From an uncultured Eubacteriales bacterium (lineage in GTDB: Bacteria; Bacillota; Clostridia; Christensenellales; Aristaeellaceae), in contig USCR01000003.1 in the NCBI GenBank assembly GCA_900553295.1, positions 1 through 47,323 of the forward strand: a DNA stretch of 47,323 nucleotides, written 5' to 3'. The notes under the pieces are model-generated. The model searched no databases, was not told the DNA's origin, and was given only the letters and a program-made list of their open reading frames with translations. The translations under genes and the position numbers were made by a program. Positions 43,957-47,323 of this stretch are shown here, piece after piece (positions within the stretch are counted from its first letter, which is position 1; the number at the start of each line of letters is the position of its first letter).

Positions 43957-44670
43957 TTACTTAGCCTTGGACAGCTGCTGGGTCAGGCGCAGGCCCACCG
44001 CCAGCGCCAGCACCACGCAGATGATGCACTCCGGCAGCATATAGGCGCCATTGTAGCCGATGGAATATACCCAAGGGTTCTGGTCCCCCGCATACTCCGC
44101 AAAGAACACCACGCCGGACAGCACCGCCGCCACAAAGCGGCCCAAGGAGCCCAACACCACGCCAAGGGACAGGCCCAGCGCGCGGTTTTCATTCTTGGAA
44201 AACAGACCTGCCAGGCCCACCATGGCAAAGGCGATGGGATAATCCAGCAGCATCTGCGGTACGCTGAGGAAATAGGGCTCAATCATGAACTGCATCACGC
44301 CATACACCGCGCCCACGGTCATGCCAGGGCCCACACCGTACACATAGGCAAAAAGCATCAGGGGCAGCATGCTGGCGGGCGTAACGGAACCGCCCTGAGG
44401 CATATCAAAGAGCTTGATCATGCTCAGCACATTGCTCAGCGCCATGCAAACCGCGCCCAGAGCCAGCATCCTGGTGCTCCACACCGTCTTTGACTCGGAC
44501 TTGAACTGGCGATAAACCACCAGGCCCCCCACCAACAGCACCGCCACCAGGATCCAACCCCCTACAGGGAATTCGGCGAAGTCCCCAAAGGCGTTTTCAA
44601 ACCAGCTGGGTTGTGCTTCGGCAACGGCTTCTTCCTCGGCCACTGCCCGGGCGATGAGATCGAGAATCAT
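43957..44670 (-). CDS. thiT: Thiamine ECF transporter S component ThiT
   Basis: ThiT is the substrate-binding membrane subunit of an energy-coupling-factor transporter for thiamine. The 237-residue protein has one extra N-terminal membrane segment, then the family core with GGSVTPASMLPLMLFA, VGAVYGVMQFM, EPYF and LLDYPIAFAMVGLAGLF. The TPP riboswitch upstream confirms the substrate. ATG at 44670 has GGAGG seven bases upstream. The shared EcfA/EcfT module would be encoded elsewhere. Confidence 0.94.
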   Translation of the reverse strand: MILDLIARAVAEEEAVAEAQPSWFENAFGDFAEFPVGGWILVAVLLVGGLVVYRQFKSESKTVWSTRMLALGAVCMALSNVLSMIKLFDMPQGGSVTPASMLPLMLFAYVYGVGPGMTVGAVYGVMQFMIEPYFLSVPQMLLDYPIAFAMVGLAGLFSKNENRALGLSLGVVLGSLGRFVAAVLSGVVFFAEYAGDQNPWVYSIGYNGAYMLPECIICVVLALAVGLRLTQQLSKAK

Positions 44671-44704
44671 GAGAGTTCCTCCTTTTTCTTTTGCATCCCC
44701 AAAA

Positions 44705-44727
44705 GAAAAACCCGCGTCTTGCGCGGG
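44705..44727 (-). terminator. Riboswitch-controlled terminator of thiT
   Basis: A perfect 7-bp GC stem (44711-44717 with 44721-44727, loop of three) followed on the minus strand by TTTTTCTTTT. It lies between the TPP aptamer and thiT and is the expected expression platform. Confidence 0.88.
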
Positions 44728-44779
44728 AAAGCAGGTGGCATCGTCTTTCGTGGCTGGACATGAAAGGCGTCTGCCGTTT

Positions 44780-44882
44780 CCGCTTCCCTACGGTAGGATT
44801 ACCTACACAGGTTCCAAGGGTCGGGCCCTTCGCCCTCTCAGCCACGTGCGGATAAATATCCGTCGTATTGCCCCCCTAGCGG
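44780..44882 (-). promoter_or_regulatory. TPP riboswitch (THI box)
   Basis: The minus strand carries the thiamine pyrophosphate aptamer: GGGGGGC at the 5' end, GGCTGAGAGGGC, then GACCC with GGAACCTG, a variable GTAGG/CCTAC arm and the closing CGTAGGGAAGC. These are the conserved pyrimidine- and pyrophosphate-binding elements. Thiamine pyrophosphate binding should favour the downstream terminator and switch thiT off. Confidence 0.95.
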
Positions 44883-44903
44883 TAGATGCGATTTTCGTGT
44901 ATT

Positions 44904-44931
44904 ATTATAGCAAACCCGTTGCGCTTGTCAA
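44904..44931 (-). promoter_or_regulatory. Consensus sigma-A promoter of thiT and its riboswitch
   Basis: Minus-strand TTGACA (44931-44926), 16-base spacer, TATAAT (44909-44904) preceded by TGC. Both boxes are perfect. The -35 box overlaps the Shine-Dalgarno region of the divergent yfbR-like gene. Confidence 0.9.
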
Positions 44932-44944
44932 GGAGGGAAACGCC

Positions 44945-45538
44945 ATGCATTCGCACTTTTTTGCGTATTTGAACCGCATGAAATATATTCGCCGCTGGGG
45001 ACTGATGCGCGCCACCCAGCCGGAAAACGATATGGAGCACGCCCTGCAGGTGGCGCTGCTGGCCCACGGCATGGCCCTGATGGCCCGGCGGGACTTCGGC
45101 CGGGACGTGGACCCCGAACACGTGCTGGCCCTGGCAGTTTATCATGACGCCCCGGAGGTGATGACCGGCGACCTGCCCACCCCGGTGAAGTATTCCAGCC
45201 CTGAGCTGCGCAAGGCCTACCAGCGCCTGGAGCAGGAAGCCGGGGAGCGGCTGCTCTCCCTGGCCCCCGCGTCCCTGCGGGAGGATTACCGCCCCTACCT
45301 GATGCAGGAGGAGGGCTATGCCCATCGCCTGGTGAAAGCCGCCGACCGCATTGCCGCCTACATCAAATGCGTGGAGGAACGGCAAGCCGGAAACCGGGAA
45401 TTCCTCGCCGCGGAACAGACCATACTGCAAAGCATCGAGGCCATTGACCTGCCGGAGGTGCAGGCATTTTTTGCCCAGTGCGTCCCTGCCTTTGGGCTGA
45501 GCCTGGATGAGCTGAGCGCCGGGGAGGTGGAACCATGA
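44945..45538 (+). CDS. yfbR: 5'-deoxynucleotidase, YfbR-like HD domain
   Basis: YfbR removes the phosphate from deoxyribonucleoside 5'-monophosphates. The 197-residue protein closely follows the E. coli enzyme: HSHFFAYLNRM and RRWGLMR at the N-terminus, metal ligands H32 (MEHALQVA) and H67-D68 (YHDAPEVMTGDLPTPVKY), and the C-terminal CVEERQAGNREFL and LSLDELS. ATG at 44945 has AAGGAGGG seven to eight bases upstream. Its end overlaps the next gene as ATGA. Confidence 0.93.
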   Translation: MHSHFFAYLNRMKYIRRWGLMRATQPENDMEHALQVALLAHGMALMARRDFGRDVDPEHVLALAVYHDAPEVMTGDLPTPVKYSSPELRKAYQRLEQEAGERLLSLAPASLREDYRPYLMQEEGYAHRLVKAADRIAAYIKCVEERQAGNREFLAAEQTILQSIEAIDLPEVQAFFAQCVPAFGLSLDELSAGEVEP

Positions 45539-46329
45539 AGCTGGGGATGAGCTCCGCGGTATTTTACGGCTACCTGGAAACCGAGGACGCTGCCGCGGCC
45601 CTGAAAGACTATGGGCTGCAAACCTGCGAGGTATTTCTGGAGACGCACAGCGAATACAGCGCCGCCTTTGGGCAAACCGTTCGGGAACGCTTGCGGGGCC
45701 TTCCCTGCGTCTCGGTGCATCCCAAGGGAACGCAGTTTGAGCCGGACATTTTCGGGCAATCCCCCCGGCAGCACCGGGATGCTATGGAGATTTTCCGCCG
45801 GGTATGCCAAGCGGGGCAGGCCTTGGGCGCCCGCTGGTACGTATTCCATGGGGTGAGCACCGTCCGCGCCCAGCGCTCCCCCGCCGGGCTGTACCGCCTT
45901 GTGGAGAACCTGGGCGAGATGGCCGCCATCGCCCGGGAATACGGCATGGAAGTGCTCTGGGAAAACGTGAGCTGGTGCGCCCTGCGCACCCCGGAGGACG
46001 TGGCCCAAGTGCGCTCCCTGCTGCCGGAGCAGGGCTTTGTGCTGGATTTGAAGCAGGCGCATCAGGTGGGCTGCGATCCCTTTGCAATGATCGACGCCAT
46101 GGGCCCGCGGCTGCGTCACCTGCACATGCTGGACTGGACAGCTTCCGGGGAACTGGTGCTGCCCGGGGAAGGCATCATGGATTTCCCACGGCTGTTCCGC
46201 CGCCTGGCGCAAATGGGCTATACGGGCGCGGCCATCCTGGAGCCCTATGCCATTCAGGGGCGCGACCCCCAGCGGCTCCTGCGCAGCCTGGATTACCTGC
46301 GCAGGCAGATGGAGGAGGCGCAAGCATGA
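45535..46329 (+). CDS. TIM-barrel sugar-phosphate isomerase/epimerase-like protein
   Basis: A 264-residue protein of the xylose-isomerase-like TIM barrel (AP endonuclease 2) superfamily. Metal-binding-type residues appear at barrel strands: CEVFLET, FHGVST, LWENVSW, LDLKQAHQ, HLHMLDW and ILEPYA. The superfamily includes sugar epimerases, isomerases and endonuclease IV; its neighbours, a nucleotidase and a DNA glycosylase, leave either possible, but family details favour a small-molecule enzyme. Coupled by ATGA at both ends. Confidence 0.8.
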   Translation: MKLGMSSAVFYGYLETEDAAAALKDYGLQTCEVFLETHSEYSAAFGQTVRERLRGLPCVSVHPKGTQFEPDIFGQSPRQHRDAMEIFRRVCQAGQALGARWYVFHGVSTVRAQRSPAGLYRLVENLGEMAAIAREYGMEVLWENVSWCALRTPEDVAQVRSLLPEQGFVLDLKQAHQVGCDPFAMIDAMGPRLRHLHMLDWTASGELVLPGEGIMDFPRLFRRLAQMGYTGAAILEPYAIQGRDPQRLLRSLDYLRRQMEEAQA

Positions 46330-46853
46330 GCGTGGAGCATCCCTTTCCCCCGGTGGTGGACGCGGCATGCCGGGTGCTGGTGCTGGGGAGCTTTCCCTCC
46401 GTGAAGTCCCGGGAGGAGGGCTTCTTCTACGGCCACCCCCGAAACCGCTTCTGGCCGCTGATGGCGGCGCTGTTCGGGGAAGCTGTGCCCCAAAGCATAC
46501 CGGAGAAACGTGCATTGCTGCTGCGGCACCATATCGCCCTGTGGGACGTAATTGCCCGGTGCGACATCACCGGCTCCTCGGACAACAGCATCCGCGATGC
46601 CGTACCCGTGGATATGGGGCAAATCACACAAGTATGCCGCCTGACGCGGGTCTACTGCAACGGCGCGCTGTCCGGGCGGCTCTATGGGAAGTACCTGCAA
46701 CCCAGCCTGGGGCTTTCCGCTCAGACGCTGCCCTCCACCAGCCCGGCCAATGCCGCCTGGTCCTTCGCCCGTCTGGTGGATGCCTGGCAGCCATTGCGGG
46801 AAGCGGTGGAGGGCCATTCCCCCGTGGATTTTCCCCGCTCATTTCCTGGATGA
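46326..46853 (+). CDS. Hypoxanthine-DNA-glycosylase-like (UDG superfamily) protein
   Basis: A 175-residue member of the uracil-DNA glycosylase superfamily. The N-terminal motif VLGSFPSVKSREEGFFYGHP with RNRFWP matches the family 6 hypoxanthine-DNA glycosylases, which excise deaminated adenine; the second motif is LPSTSPANAAWS. The ATG overlaps the upstream TGA (ATGA). It ends the operon with the deoxynucleotidase and TIM-barrel protein. Confidence 0.85.
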   Translation: MSVEHPFPPVVDAACRVLVLGSFPSVKSREEGFFYGHPRNRFWPLMAALFGEAVPQSIPEKRALLLRHHIALWDVIARCDITGSSDNSIRDAVPVDMGQITQVCRLTRVYCNGALSGRLYGKYLQPSLGLSAQTLPSTSPANAAWSFARLVDAWQPLREAVEGHSPVDFPRSFPG

Positions 46854-46918
46854 AATTTCCTGCCTCCGCCGTTACATGGATAGATGGTCCGAAAATATCT
46901 ATGCAGGAGGCCGGTACC

Positions 46919-47323
46919 GTGAAAAAACTGCTGCGGTCATGTTTGTTGCTGTGTTTATGCGCCTGGTTGCTTCCCTGCGCCCTGGGTGAGGAGTGGAACG
47001 GCTATCCCAATGGATATGTACTCTGCGAAACCCTGACCCTGCGCGAGTCTCCCGACGTCACCGCCCCGGCGATGACCACCCTGGCCTACGGCGAACAGCC
47101 CACCATCATTGAGGAAGAGGAGGGCTGGTATCAGGTTGTCTCCTCGATCCGTGATCCGCAAACCGGCATGATCGTGGGCCGCATGCAGGGATGGGTGCGC
47201 GCGGAGTACCTGCTGGAGTCTCCTGCGTTCTTTACCCCGGATGCGGAGACGCCCGTATACGCCCTGCCCGCCACGGACGCCAAACGGGTAGCCCTGCTGG
47301 ACGCGGACAGCGGCCCCTATGCC
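46919..47323 (+). CDS. Secreted SH3-domain protein, C-terminus cut by window edge
   Basis: The 135 visible residues start with a signal peptide (MKKLLRSCLLLCLCAWLLPCALG, seen as MKKLLRS then LLLCLCAWLLP, probable cleavage after ALG) and an SH3b-like domain (GYVLCETLTLRES; EEEGWYQVV; QGWVRAEYL). A second domain begins at the window end. The start is a GTG at 46919 with AGGAGG eight bases upstream. It is the third secreted SH3 protein in the window. Confidence 0.85.
   Translation, partial: MKKLLRSCLLLCLCAWLLPCALGEEWNGYPNGYVLCETLTLRESPDVTAPAMTTLAYGEQPTIIEEEEGWYQVVSSIRDPQTGMIVGRMQGWVRAEYLLESPAFFTPDAETPVYALPATDAKRVALLDADSGPYA

Overview
The window looks like the chromosome of a spore-forming Firmicute of the class Clostridia with unusually high GC. 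The evidence is four sporulation or germination genes (spoIVA, spoIIR, sleB, ypeB), HPr kinase/phosphorylase, Shine-Dalgarno sites close to AGGAGG on nearly every gene, sigma-A promoters with 17-base spacers, and gene orders typical of Clostridia (rho-rpmE-DUF1385-prmC-prfA; moxR-DUF58-transglutaminase). Long PTPT/TATPT linkers and many bacterial SH3 repeats would fit the Christensenellales, but that placement is inference. I see no phage, insertion sequence, CRISPR array, tRNA or rRNA.

Layout. 1-5260 (minus): release factor 1 (cut by the window edge), its methyltransferase PrmC, a DUF1385 membrane protein, ribosomal protein L31 and an atypical Rho. 5439-10394 (minus): RNA modification and translation genes, namely a UPF0020-like methyltransferase, S21 (short, GTG start), a HIT protein, MtaB, RsmE and PrmA. 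10542-21087 (minus): cell-envelope region with two secreted SH3-repeat proteins, a TetR regulator, NagA, an O-antigen-ligase-like protein, two small YeeE/YedE-like membrane proteins, and an HdeD-like membrane protein fused to a probable permuted papain-like domain. 21401-29186 (minus): HflX with a JAMM-like N-terminal region, a GT4 glycosyltransferase, a cytoplasmic alpha-amylase, a 400-base gene-free stretch ending in a strong terminator, then Nnr, AcpS and BirA.

29380-33843 (plus): MoxR ATPase, DUF58 protein and a membrane transglutaminase, a conserved trio. 34003-38583 (minus): ROK glucokinase, HPr kinase and a HAD phosphatase in one operon, then a phosphoribosyltransferase and a degenerate amidohydrolase. 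38915-43824 (minus): spoIVA, and the run spoIIR-sleB-ypeB-response regulator. 43957-44897: thiamine transporter gene thiT under a TPP riboswitch with its own terminator. 44945-47323 (plus): a 5'-deoxynucleotidase, a TIM-barrel protein and a hypoxanthine-DNA-glycosylase-like protein in an overlapping operon, then the start of another secreted SH3 protein.

The most unusual points are the HdeD/papain-like fusion co-transcribed with cysteine-less YeeE/YedE halves; a Rho with changed ATP-site residues and a long disordered insert; a phosphorylation-dead response regulator inside a sporulation operon; a SpoIIR lacking its usual cysteine motif; and a possible structured RNA near 26.0-26.3 kb. All assignments come from reading motifs by eye; no database search was possible.
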